Source of the DNA: Spirodela intermedia
Taxonomy: Eukaryota > Streptophyta > Magnoliopsida > Alismatales > Araceae
Assembly (NCBI GenBank): GCA_902729315.2
Contig: LR746267.1
Location: forward strand, 1,106,001-1,170,000
Reading direction: 5' to 3'
Length of the DNA: 64,000 bases
A program made the position numbers and the translations under genes. Under the pieces are notes generated by a model. That model made no database searches. It was not told where the DNA came from and saw only the letters and a list, made by a program, of their open reading frames with translations. Numbering within the stretch: position 1 is the first letter of the stretch; the number at the start of each line of letters is the position of its first letter. This document shows positions 37,150 to 49,173 of the stretch, in pieces.

Positions 37150-38700
37150 ATATCAGGATTATTATTCCACCAGAAATCAAAAATTCCACAATATCCGATA
37201 TATAGCCTTTTAAAAATAATAATTTAATATTTCCCGGCTCCTTAATTCTCGTTGTTCCAGCCTCTTGATTGCTCTCATATTATGGCTCAAGAAAGGGAAA
37301 CGTGGGCCATACGTGATGCCATAATGGGCCTCCATGTTTGAAACCCAATCCATCCCAATCATGCCCAAGAAGCTTCAAAAACCAATAATAATTTAGGTTA
37401 TTGTATACTCTAGGTGGTCATATTTATTATAAATTGGTTTTTAGTCCATTTTCTTAATATTTTTTTCCTTCCTGTGTGAAGAAGAAAAACAAAAACCTCA
37501 ATTATCACATATTTTCGTTATTAAACCATATTTTTAAATTAAATTAATAATATACATTTATTTAGAACCTGATTACCACATCTTTTCAATGAGGCGCTGC
37601 GTTAATAAGTGTTTCTTTAATCATATTTTTAATAATATTTTTATTCTGAACATCAATATAAATTCAAACCTTTACATTTTTTAGTATAAGAAAATTCAAG
37701 GCTATGTGATTCCAACTAAGCTTTCATTTTTTTCATTATTATGAAACATCTTCGGTTCTTTATCTATTCTCTAATTAGTTAGCCATATATATTACTAAAT
37801 CTTATCTAGCATTCAAATATATGGTGAGTAAAGTTCGATTGAAGAAAAAATAAGAATTATTAATTATAGGTATTTAAAAAATTATAATTATAGATTTTTT
37901 ATCTTTTTAGTGGTGTTAATAGTTTTAATCGGAAGGATTTTTAAAGGGATCTGAAATTAATTAGTCTGAAAAGGCCTCATTATGTGAATTTATGTGTCAA
38001 TGTTTCAATGTGAGTAAAGTTGGACTATAGAAAAATGAAAACTTTCTAGTTCCAGGCAGTAACAAAAATTATAATTATATATTTTTACTATTTTTAATGC
38101 TGTTGGTAATTTTAATCGGGAGGATTATTCAAAGGAATTTGAAAATAATTAGCGTGAAAATATCTCATTATGTAAAATTTATGGGTCAATATTTTCATTG
38201 TTAGTAAAGTTAAACCATAGAAAAATGAAGACTTGCTCATTCCAGGTATTAAAAAAATAAAATTATATATTTTAATTTATTTTTAGTGGTGTCAATAGTT
38301 TTAATCGGAAGGATTATTTATAGGGATCGGAAAATAATTCGGCCAAAAAGATATTATGATGTGAATTTTATATGTTAATATTTTCAATGTGAGTAAAGTT
38401 AGACCATAGAAAAATGAAGGCTAGCTAACTCCAGGGTTTTAAAAAATATAATTATATATTTATTATTATTTTTAGTGGCTTTAATAGTTTTGATCGGAAG
38501 GATTATTTAAAATGATTAGAAAATAATTAGCCTGAAAATATCTCATTATGTGAATTTTATATGTTAATATTTTTACTGTGAAGTATTATCCGTCCAAAGA
38601 TAAGATTTGGGAGGACTTTTATGTAAAAAACACACCGGTAAAAACCTCACGCCCAATCCGCTGTCTGCAGGGTGGCGGTGACGGCAGGAGAAACTCTACG
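37150..38700. other. AT-rich intergenic DNA with a tandem array
   Basis: Strongly AT-rich with no coding signal. The second half is a four-copy tandem repeat (37824-38580). From about 38600 the composition changes to the GC-richer leader of the RNase H gene. Confidence 0.7.
37824..38580. repeat. Tandem repeat, about 188 bp x 4
   Basis: Units start (G)TGAGTAAAGTT at 37824, 38010, 38200 and 38389, periods 186, 190 and 189. Each contains TTTTTAGTGGTGTTAATAGT-like, TTTTAATCGGAAGGATTATT-like and TCATTATGTGAATTTTAT-like blocks in the same order. Copy 1 is the most diverged. Unit length is in the range of plant satellite monomers. Confidence 0.9.
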
Positions 38701-38979
38701 ACCAAGGTGAAGAAATCTGGAACGGCCGAAAAACTATGATTCTGTTCCTTGAATCTTCTCCAGTGATGTTTTTATGATTCATTCGCAGGTATTTTGGATC
38801 CAATCTCGTGGATTTCTCGGAAGGCATGTCATCAATGTAGAAATTCATCGTTGATGTGTTGTTCTATGCTTGGTGTCTCGCATTTTACTGAGAAATTGAT
38901 CCAATGGACGCCCTATACGGGATCAGAACTGCGTGCATCGTCTGAAGAAGCGGTGCTGAGGCACAGCCGTCGTCGCGCG

Positions 38980-41900
38980 ATGAAGAGCTCCTTGCACGGC
39001 ATTTCGTTCGCAGCACTGGGGCGGAGCGCGTGCTGTTCTGGTGTCAGATTGAGTTCTTCGGATCTCCTTTTCGCGAAGTTACATAGATGGTGCTATTCTA
39101 CTCGTCGAAAGTCTGCCCCTCGGGTGCCCAAGATGGAGCATCAGGAGTCTGGGGAGAAGCAGGATGCGTTTTATGTAGTTCGGAAAGGAGATCTCGTCGG
39201 TGTGTATAAAAGCTTCAAGGAGTGTCAGGAACAACTCAGTTCGTTTGTAAGTTCTCTTTTGTCGTCATTTCCATATTCTGAGAAGATATATTACTGCGAG
39301 TTCCGACATCAAAGCTTCTTTCTGGGAGCATGTACGTAGTAATTTATGCTCATGCTGGTTTCAGATCGTGTGAGAAAAATTGTAGCATTTGTTTCAAGTA
39401 ACTTCTGACATGATTATCCAACAGTCTTTCAAGTTTTTGCAACATCTCATGCGTACATTGTATGTTAATGATAAATATTTCATACAATTTTATGCAACTA
39501 TTGTTTTAGAGTGTGGGATTTAAATACATATCTATATAACTTTTCGTTGAAATTTATCTGCACGAAAAGAAGAATTAGCTAGTCATGTTTTACTGGAAGC
39601 TTGAGAAATGGTCTCAGGACTTTCAGACATCAAACCATGCACTTTCCTTTCGGTTTTTATATGGATCTAGTTTACTTGCCTGTGGGAATCTACCTTCCAA
39701 AACAGACTCGATTGGTAAAAGGAATATGCTAATGGGAAGACGACAGTGCTTTTCTATAGTCTCTTTTTTGTTAATTTCCGTGAAAAATTGAAAAATAGAG
39801 GTACCTACATTGATTTTTTGATATATATTTCATTTTCCACAAGGTAGAGACTTCTTCTGAGGTATTTGATTATTCGCTCTTCGAATCAAACCGATTTTAG
39901 CTTCGGGTTCAGCTGGATAACCTGGCTGGTTCTCTTTAGAGGCACCCGGAGATTTTGCTGTTTCTAAAGATATTTCACGAGTGTATGTGAGAAACCATCT
40001 TTTGGTTGATTTTGCTTCTTCTAGTGAGTTCCGAGGAGTTCTAGCTTATTCAGGTTGATTCAAAGCTAGTTATGATCTGTCTAGAATTTGGCCTTGCCAG
40101 TCCTTGTTGCAATGGTTCCAATCATAAAACTGGGAAAACCGAATCAGTCTTGGTCACTTTTGAAGTAGTTCAGCCAGTTCCTGTTAGAATCGAGTTTTTA
40201 ATTACTTGCTTCTAGTACTCCAATGACGTACTCATTCACGACATAAGCCAAAATTTTCCCTGCGGGATTTGTATCAACGTGCACTATATTCCACTGCAAC
40301 CAGTAATTTAAGGTATTTTTTGGTAAATATCTCTCTTTTCAGACTGGAAATACAATAAAAGAATTTTATTCTTCTCCACTTATACTGTACACGGGGAATC
40401 ATTGCATACAGTTGCTTTCAGACTGACCAAAAAATAACATGGTCAACTTGGTACTAATCTTGTAGATGATATTGTTTCACTTGCGGCAAATCATTGAACC
40501 ATCAAGATTGTTTCTCGTGTCCACAGTTAAACATTACTTCATCTAGGTTACAAGAAATAAGCGTGTGGGTTTAAACAATGTTCACCATGCAAGCGTCCGA
40601 GAAAAATATGGGACAAACGGGGTTATTTGTGGAATCTGCACTTAAGTGAAGGTTGAGATCAATTTGAGCAACCTAAGGTTGGCAGGAAGACCTGTTACCT
40701 ATAAGTAAGGGTTGGCTCTATCATGAAGGTTGCCTAATTGTTCTTGTGGTTTTCCGCAGTATTGTGGAATTATGTCTTTTTTCACATTGGGTTATCCAAT
40801 TAGCTTTAGTGATAGAATTCATCGTTACCTTTGAAGGTGAAGTTGTCAACTAATGGGGAGTATTGAAGCATATCTTGCTTGTACTTGTGAGTATTTGGCA
40901 GCTGCTTCAACCCCTTAGGCTCGTGGTTCCATGTTCTGAAAGAAGAAAGATCAAGGCAAAGACATGTAACTATCATAGGCTTACTATGGAGCTTGCTGCA
41001 TCCAATTGGAGCATCTGAGTATTTGAACAAGATGCCCTGACAAACAGGAATTTCTTAGACAACTTTGGATGGCAGAGGGCTTGCCACTGGTACAATAACT
41101 TCGTTTGATTTCATAATTCTCATATACATAAGGAAAAGTTTTCGAAGGTCCTAGATCTTTAGCTGAAACCATACGAAATGAGGATGTGATTTTTTTCTTC
41201 AGCCCAATTATTAAATGGTAATGCAATTTACCAAGTTATGTATTTGGGTAGCATTCCAGAAAACAAAGTACCTCTTTCTTCTCTTATATGCATATCTTTG
41301 GTTTCTCTTGCTGTTTTAGCTTGTTCCTCTCCTTACCTACTTTGCTTTCTTTTATAGCTTCACTTTCATATCCTGCTTCATATATCTGAAACCCAGGATG
41401 TGTCTTTGTCATTACTTTGTGGTTATTAATGAACTTATTTCCTTTTTGAATAAGAAATTGTGAAGGTTGAAATGATTCATTTAACTGCAACTCTCAAGGT
41501 CAAATTACGGGTTCTAGTAAATCTAAAAATTATGACGTCGCTAAATCTTTTGTAGTGATATGCTCTACTGATTTGCAGCTGTTTATAGTTTCTTTTTACC
41601 TTTTACTTTCTGCTCATTTGTTGCCATCGACTAGCTTTTTCTAATTTTCTATACCTGGGTATCTATTTTCTAATTTTCTTTTTTCAACTGTATTTGTCAT
41701 AGTTACAAGGATGCTTGTTTCTTATGGATGTTGCTTACATTGATCTAATTGATTCATGAAAGTTTCATTAGGTCTGTGATCCAGCCGTGAGTGTTTATAA
41801 AGGTTATTCACTTCGTAAAGAAACGGAAAAGTATCTTGCTTCTCGTGGGCTAAAAAATGCGATGTATACCATTCATTCGGCAGATGTCAGAGAAGACGTG

Positions 41901-44900
41901 TTTGGTGCTCTAGTACCTTGTTCTATTCAGGTAGATACTCAAGCTCCATACCTTTTATATTTTCACGTCTATCCAATGCGGTTAGTTCAACTATGTGATT
42001 GCTGTCTTAGGTTTATATTTGATATAACGATGAGAAAAATGTGATTGCCCAGGTGAATTGAATGACTTCTCCCTACCTTTCCTTGTAGAGACTAATTTGG
42101 TGAGGGTGGCGTGAGCTGGTTGTTTTTACAGGCTTCCAGGAATGCATGTCCGACTCCAGAAAACCCATGTTTGACCAATGTAATCATTGGATTGGGCTGA
42201 ATAAATTTTTAACTTTGGGTTTTATTCATGGAAAAGACGAGTTAGGCCTGGAATGGAGTTTGGTGAGCTGCCACGTCAAGAAGGTTTGTCATCCTCTTAG
42301 ACTTTAGGGTCACGTCAGTGAAGTAGGAAGGGAAGTGTGAAGATGGTGATGAATTAGAGTGGAGTTGGGTGAGCTGTCACGTCAAGAAGATTTGTCATCC
42401 TCTCAGACTTCTTGGAGTTGAAGGACAGACCCCAGACAACCCGAGGACAGCAGGTCATTCAGCCAGCATTTAACTCTGGGCCTCACTTAGCGTTTATGCC
42501 CTGAAAAGATGACCCGAACTTCTGTGGTATCCAAGCTCATTGACACTGTTTGCCCAACGTTGATAAAGACATCTAAGCATCGGACAAGGCAGCCAGCAAT
42601 TTGGCGGACTAAAGTGAATCTGATTAGCATGGCTAGTCAGCTGAACTATTTGGATCATGATTTGGATTAAGTGATCTTTAAACCCTTTTATTTATGTACA
42701 ATGGTACTTGTGCCCGTGTCATCTTTCCTCTCAGAAATCTATTTTGCTACATGTTCTGTGTCATAGATTTGAAAAGTTTAGTTGCTTAAATTTTGATTCT
42801 AGATGTTGCATGTTAATGATTAGAAAGAAAATTATTTAGATTTTGGATGATTTTTTATTATATTTTATGATTCTCAGGATGCAACTGGACCTGAGCCTAC
42901 CCCTGCAGATCTTGCTGTAAAACATACTGAGCTAGTTGAGAAGCATTCACTACATTCTAAAGATGTAAGCTGTTGTTAGTCCGATTTCGTCCCAAAGCCT
43001 TTTTTAGTATAACTGTGTTAACTGTGTTAGTCCGATTTCGCCCTCTGTTCACTTGTGCTCGTGGATACCTGGCGCTGTCACTACCTCCTGTGTACAGAAG
43101 GGTGCTTGACGCAGTATTTATTAATAAAAGTGCAACCAGCAAGCTTTACTTGGTCAACCTCTTCTTTCATCATTCACTAATAATTTTTTCGTCTAAAACC
43201 GCTATCTTTTTAATTAACTTTCTTAAAATCTAATTTAGATGATTTTATATCATGCTATTTCTAGAAAACATCCTGAGTTGTATGCACATACTTGACCATA
43301 TTTGGCCTGCAGGGAAACCTACTAAGCTATTTTTTTATTATTCTACACATTATCCTCTCTATCCTTACGTTTTTTTCAGTTCTGCTTATCTCGAAAATTG
43401 CTGACTTTCCATTCAGTATGCCGTCATTTTGATATCCGTACCAGTATTTGACAACATTTGAATGAAATTTATTTGCTGAAATAGTAGACACATTTTCTGA
43501 TGCAACTATCAGTGGATCTATCGCAACTTGGTTGCCCTCCTTCCTTTAATCTTTTGACATTATTTGCTGAATTCTCTTAAGTGGCTACCAGTTCTCTGTT
43601 AACTATTGAATTTCCTTATTTTAATTAATGATTATGAGAATTATTCGGTTTTTTCTCCAAATTATTATACTTATCATACACATTTCCTAGAATTTGATTT
43701 TTTTTCCTGCACTTATTGTGAGAGGACTTCACAATCTAATGAAACACAGGTAGGCTGTCGAATGTTTTGCCATTGTAAAAATCTTGAATTGTCATTTCAT
43801 TCCTTACCATTTTAAAGATGAACATCTTTTTCTTTGGTCATTGGGGTTCACTGGATTTCTTCTTCTTCTTCTGATACATTTGAGTTCTACTACATTTGAG
43901 TTCCATTCTTACTGGAGATTACTATTTTTTCTGGCGTTCCTGTTGTTTTCTCTTATGGTCGCGTCCTCATCGTTTCGAGTAATACATTATTGATCATCTT
44001 TGCTCCATATAGATATCCTGCATTATTGAATTTGATGGCGCCTCGAAAGGAAACCCTGGTAGAGCTGGTGCTGGTGCAGTTATCCGTAGCGAAGATGGGA
44101 CCATGGTACGTTACCTCCTGCCATAGTTCATACTCGCCTGTTTTCGCCCATGATTTTCCCCTGTACCATGCAAAGGATCACCAGCTAATGTTTCAAGAAA
44201 TATGAGCAAAGATTTATAGGCTGCGTGAAGGCTTAGGTGTTGCGACAAATAATGTTGCTGAATATCGAGCTATGATCTTAGGAATGAGATGCGCCCTTAA
44301 GAAAGGCTTCAAGCAAATACGCATCCAGGGTGACTCCAAGCTAGTCTGCAATCAGGTGCGTTGGCTGTAAATGATTCTTATGTAGTGTTTTTATGTCGTA
44401 CTATTAGTAGCAAAGACTTCACATTTTGCGTATCAGTCCTCATCATGAAAATGTTAATAATATCAGCGCAGATATGGTGATTGAGTTTGTGCATCCAACT
44501 TCTATGGGTTTTATTTTTATTTTTTATTATTATTTCCATTGTAGAACTAGTAAAGAGCCACCCTGCGGTCCAGATAATGATTGCTCTGAACATAAACCCT
44601 GTGAAATCCCAGATCCAGGGATCTTTGTGGCGGTGTTGAGAACTTTTATCTATGGAGTTTCTTCTTCATCAGGTGGCTAATCATTCCTCCTGTGCAATGC
44701 AGCATCTCATAGTTTTCCAGTTCTGGAAAAGCCACAGGTTTGCACAGACATCAGCTCCTCTTAGACCTAGATGCAGTCTGGCTGGGGCAGATGTATTACT
44801 GCCTTAGAAGGAACATCTACTTAGCTTTCTGGAAATTAGAGGCTTTAGATCATATGGGTTACGATCTCACTGACATAGCGTGGCGTCATCTGTCTCCCTT

Positions 44901-45627
44901 GCCTTTGGCCTCCATAACATGTCTCACTCCTGTGCTCGCATCTTGCTGCCGCGTGCACGTGCTGCACTGTTCGTTGTGTGCTCCGACCGTGCCGCCGTGC
45001 ACGCGCGCCGTGGCACCGTGTGCATCTGCTGTGCCATCAAGCTCATGTGTCGTGCCAACTATAGTTCATGTCTAGGATCAAAGTATTATCATGGAAAACT
45101 TTGCCAATTATGGAGATTATGAACATTGGTGCTGCTTTTAGGATTTCTCTGTGATTCTATGTTATCATTGGAGCTGTACCGGGTGGAATCATGTTTATCT
45201 TGTTAAAACTCGGCTTATTGGTTGTCTTTCATGTCGTAGTTGAGTGGCGTGTGGCGAACACGGCACAAGAACCTCATCAACTTGAACAAGGAGGCTATGG
45301 AGCTCAAAGAAAAATTTCTTTCCTTCGATGTGCGCCATGTGAAAAGGGTAGGGCGTCCTCTCTCTCTCTCTCTCTCTCTCTCTTCCTCCTACATGATTGC
45401 AATATCTTTAGATTCATCAATAGCAGCATCAGAAATCCCGCGAAGAACCCTAACTTGCTTCCAGAGCGTTGCTGTGGCCTTTTGCTGCCATTTTTCTCCC
45501 ATGAACTTGCGCTCATGCAACTCTTCTTTCGATTCTCATAGGAATTTAATTCTGATGCTGATGCGGAAGCTAACAGCGCCGTCGATCTCCCCAGTAAGTT
45601 GCATCGAATAAATGCTTCTCCCTCCCT

Positions 45628-45681
<54 letters not shown>

Positions 45682-45768
45682 ACTTACATCAAGATCAAGA
45701 TGACAATTTTGGGGCCCTGGTTTATGAACCCAGATGGCGAGGTCCAAGAGCTATCGGTTGAACCCTGA
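38980..45768 (+). CDS. RNH1-like: RNase H1-type ribonuclease with viroplasmin-like N-terminal domain, probably organellar
   Basis: Cleaves RNA in RNA-DNA hybrids and so removes R-loops. Exons in phase: 38980-39246, 41772-41930, 42878-42964, 43723-43749 (27 nt, inferred), 44013-44105, 44212-44355, 45240-45347, 45542-45593, 45734-45768; 323 aa. The first 55 or so residues are rich in Ser/Arg and poor in acids, like a transit peptide. Then comes the viroplasmin-like fold: FYVVRKGDLVGVYKSFKEC, then SVYKGYSLRKETEKYLASRG. The RNase H domain holds all four catalytic acids: EFDGASKGNPG (Asp), TNNVAEYRAM (Glu), QGDSKLV (Asp) and EFNSDADAEAN (Asp). Arabidopsis relatives are the AtRNH1 proteins of nucleus, mitochondrion and plastid. 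Which compartment applies here is inference. An open frame continues upstream to 38794, so the start could be earlier. Confidence 0.93.
42253..42410. repeat. Short duplicated segment in an RNase H intron
   Basis: Two copies of a roughly 50-bp segment (about 42253-42305 and 42357-42410) share TGGTGAGCTGCCACGTCAAG-like and TTTGTCATCCTCT blocks. They lie about 107 bp apart. Confidence 0.75.
43723..43749 (+). other. Inferred 27-nt exon of the RNase H gene
   Basis: A pyrimidine-rich run (GATTTTTTTTCCTGC) precedes an AG, nine open codons (RTSQSNETQ) and a donor GTAGGC. Length and phase fit exactly between the flanking phase-0 exons. It falls in the variable linker between the two domains, so homology cannot confirm it. 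Confidence 0.4.
45634..45677. repeat. (CT)n microsatellite in the last RNase H intron
   Basis: A CT run on the gene's strand, downstream of the exon ending at 45593. Another CT tract (45357-45382) lies near the start of the preceding intron. Confidence 0.9.
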
Positions 45769-46500
45769 CCAGTTCCAGCTGAAGCTACCAACCAGAATCC
45801 CTCAAAAGAGAAGGGGAATTATTTTTTCCTCGTGCAGATCATCTCCTTGAATGAACGGCTCACACGGCAGAGAAATATATTCCCTTTTTTCCTGTTGCGG
45901 CGGATGGGCAGCCCAATTTTTGTTTTTTTTTTCTATTTATTGAATTGATCTTCTTTGAGCATGGGTTTCTCTCTCCTCCCTCTCTCTGATGGCTCTGGCT
46001 TCTGAACTGTGGCTTGAAACCAGAGCCGTTGTGGGATTCTGTGGATGGGGAGGAGTGAGGAGAAATTGGGTGGGGCTTTAAGCTCCTGCTCCTGCCATCG
46101 TAAGTAGCTGGGGATGCCATCAAAAGCAGCCTAGAGAGAGATTCAACAAGCTTCTGCCCACTGTTCTTGTTGCTTCATCATCCATAAGCTCTCTCTCTCT
46201 CTCTCTCTCTCTCTGGGGTGCCATCAAAAGCAGCCCAGAGAGAGATTCAGCAAGCTTCTGCCCACTGTTCTGGTTGCTTCTTCAATCATGATCTTTTACT
46301 CAAGCAGGATCTTTGAGTCTCTCTCTCTCTCTCTCTCTCTGGGATACCATCAAAAGCAGCCTAGAGAGAGATTCAACAAGCTTCTGCCCACTGTTCTGGT
46401 TGCTTCTTCAATCATGAGCTTTTACTAAAGCAAGATCTTTGACTCTCTCTCTCTCTCTCTCTCGCTAATTGTTTCCCAAAATATATATATTTTTTATATG
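45769..46500. other. RNase H 3' flank with a three-copy repeat
   Basis: After the stop codon comes the probable 3' UTR (to about 46100). Then three tandem copies of a segment ending in CT repeats follow (46109-46465). Confidence 0.6.
46109..46465. repeat. Tandem repeat, about 105-126 bp x 3, each ending in (CT)n
   Basis: Copies start at about 46109, 46213 and 46339. They share CCATCAAAAGCAGCC, AGAGAGAGATTCA(A/G)CAAGC and TTCTGCCCACTGTTCT, and each closes with a CT microsatellite. Copies 2 and 3 also share a segment ending AAGCA(G/A)GATCTTTGA(G/C)T. Divergence is low. Confidence 0.9.
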
Positions 46501-46518
46501 TTCCTGAGATTTGATAGA

Positions 46519-46845
46519 CCCCCGAACGCATACTTGAAACTTACCACTCAATGCGAAGAACATTTCGTGAGAAAACCTTCGATTTCTTAGCAAATAAATC
46601 CTGCATGGAACCTAAACTGCGCAAAAAGATTATTATGTTGCTTGGGGGTATCATTAGCTTCATAGATGACAAATGTCATGAAGCTGGTACCATGAGAGGT
46701 GGAGTTGACAATCTTCGATTAGTCAACGCAATCAACGTAATGAAAAATCTCTCAGCCCATCCCAATTACTGCCCCTATATGGTCACTTACGGGGTACCGG
46801 TGTCATTGTCAAACTCTGGGCCTCACAGGACGTGGATCAACCTCT
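46519..46845 (+). CDS. Exon-like open segment, unrecognised
   Basis: After an acceptor-like TTTGATAG at about 46518 the frame is open for about 108 codons: TPERILETYHSMRRTF, then LANKSCMEPKLRKKIIMLLG, FIDDKCHE, and VNAINVMKNLSAHPNYCPYM. Composition and the helical pattern look like real protein, perhaps an alpha-helical repeat. A donor-like GGG|GTACC follows about 90 codons in. I know no family for it and see no partner exon nearby. It may be a gene fragment or pseudogene. It lies between a tandem repeat and AT-rich satellite-like DNA. Confidence 0.3.
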
Positions 46846-49173
46846 AGCCCACTATCATAATGGGCCTCAATGACCCATTTCCTCTCTCGTCGTACTTCAG
46901 TGGGTGATTTTGGGTGGGAATGCTTAATCCACGTCATGGGGTGGGGAATCTGATATAAATGGGTCCAGTTGACCCCCCTTTTCATGCCCCAGAGCGTAGA
47001 GCCTCGCATGTGGTAGCCGCTTCATTGTCATACTAAGGCGACAAGGATAACTCATTTTCTAAAAATGGCAACTATTTTGATTATATTCATTTTTTAAATA
47101 TCCCATTTATGAGTCAGCATCTCATATTTTAAAATCTGATGAAATTTTATGATTGAGTAAATGATAAAAAATGGTGAATCAACGAAAATAAAAGAAAGGT
47201 GTGCTACCTTTATATTACAAATGTCCAAGTGGAAGCATAATGTTTTCTAGGTTATAATATTATTAAAATTGCAAGGTATTTTAATATTTTTTTTTAAAGG
47301 CAAAATATTTTAATTATATTAATTTTTGAAATATCCCATCTTTTGAGTCATCGTCTCATTTTTTAAAATATGATGAATTTTTTTGATTGATTAAATGATA
47401 AAAAATGGTGAATCAACGAAAATGTGAGAAAGGTTTGTTGTCTTTAATGTTACAAAAGCCTATTTTTTTCTAAAAATATGATGAAAGCCTATTTTTTCTA
47501 GGTCATAATACTTTAAATTGCAAACTATTTTTAATTTTTCTAAAAATGCAAGTCTAATGTTTTCTACGTTATAGCCAAAGTGCATGCGTAATGTTTTCTA
47601 GGTTATGATATTCTTAAAATTGCAAGTTATTTAATATTTTTTTAAAAGGCAAACTATTATAATTATATTCATTTTTTATGTATCTCATTTTGTGAGTCAT
47701 TATCTCATTTTTTCAATCTGAGATTTTTTTTTAAATGATAAAAAATGGTGGATCAAGGAAATTAGAAGAAGGGTCTGTTGCCTTTATATTGAACATGTCA
47801 AGTGGAAACCAAATGTTCTATAGGTTATAATACTTTTAAGATTGCAAAATATTTTTAATATTTCTGAAGATGCAAACTATTTTAGTTATATTCGTTTTTT
47901 AGTCATTGTCTCATTTTCTAAATCTGATTTTTTTGATTGTTGAAATGATAACAAAAAGATGGATCAACCAAAATATAAGAAGGGTGTTTGTTGCCTTTAT
48001 GTTAAGAATAGCTAAGTGAAAATCTAATGTTTTCTAGGTTATAATATTCTTAAAATTTTAAACTATTTTAATTATATTCATTTATGAAATATCCTATTTT
48101 TGAGTCATCATTTCATTTTTTTAAAATTTGAGGATTTTTTTGATTGATTAAATGATAAAAAATGGTGGATCAAGGAAAATAGAAGAAAGGTTTATTGCCT
48201 CTATGTTGAACATGTCTAAGTGAAAACCTGATGTTTTCTAGGTTTATAATATTTTTCAAATTGTTGCATGATACTAAGTTAATCGTACATTGAAAGTGGA
48301 TTCAAAAGCATTCAAGCCTCAAATTTTATAATATGATAAGAAATTTAAACAAGAATCCAAAGTCTTAGCATAATTTGTAATGAGCATACAAAAATTTACA
48401 TGAGATTGATAAGAAACAAGTGAGGATTTGTCAAACTCAACTAGAAAAAGTTAGGGTTTAGGTTTAATGACTTAAAAGTTGTTTATAAATCTTTGTCAAG
48501 ATCTCAGTACACTCAATGGAAAAACCTTTACAAGGAGAAAACAAGTTAATCTTGGCACACTAACAATCCTTTATAATTAATCTTTTTCTTATATATAAGT
48601 GGATTTATTATTTCATACTTTTTTACTATTCTATTTTAATAGTGCCATTTAATTAATTTCTTAATTTCGTTCTTACTATTTTAATAATGCCTAATTCTCT
48701 ACGTTATTTTTTTTAGTCTAAATAATATCTGCTATTATAACGCATTATTAATCTACATATCCTTATTTATCAAACATTTTCCCCCTTTATATGCGTTAAA
48801 ACATTAGTCAAATGCCCATTAAAAAAAATCCGTAGCCCCCAACATCCTCCTACCATGACGAACGGAGAAGTGCCAACCACTGAATCAAGAAATGACATCA
48901 TGCCCCCTAAATAATGTGGAATGATATATATATCTATATATCTGTGTGTGTCATATGAGAATGCATATGAAATAAATTAAACCATAGTTGAACTTATGGT
49001 AAAAAAGATGATTTTATTCATATTGCACCGAAGCCTGACCATTCGTGGGGCTTGTTAAGGTCAAAATATGCAATTTTTTCAAGAAAAATATAGCATCAGA
49101 AGACGTTCTACACCTGGCAGAAGGTGCTCCCACAGCAATAGGCGTTGACCTCGCAGGATGCCATGCGCAAGGA
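46846..49173. other. AT-rich intergenic DNA with a tandem array
   Basis: No gene is seen. The stretch 47060-48250 is a tandem array and the remainder is AT-rich. The right end, about 48950-49173, probably holds the CURT1A 3' UTR on the minus strand. Confidence 0.65.
47060..48250. repeat. Diverged tandem array, about 200-240 bp unit x 5
   Basis: The block AAATGATAAAAAATGGTG(A/G)ATCAA(C/G)GAAAAT recurs near 47159, 47393, 47735, 47945 (altered) and 48150. Each is preceded by an ATTATATTCATTTTT-like block and followed by TTTTCTAGGTTATAATA. A truncated copy lies between the second and third full ones. Confidence 0.85.

Noticed and set aside
38980-45768. Viral or retroelement origin of the viroplasmin-RNase H gene
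   Set aside because: The viroplasmin-like plus RNase H pairing is a normal eukaryotic RNase H1 design; the gene is intron-rich with intact catalytic residues and has no reverse transcriptase or LTRs.
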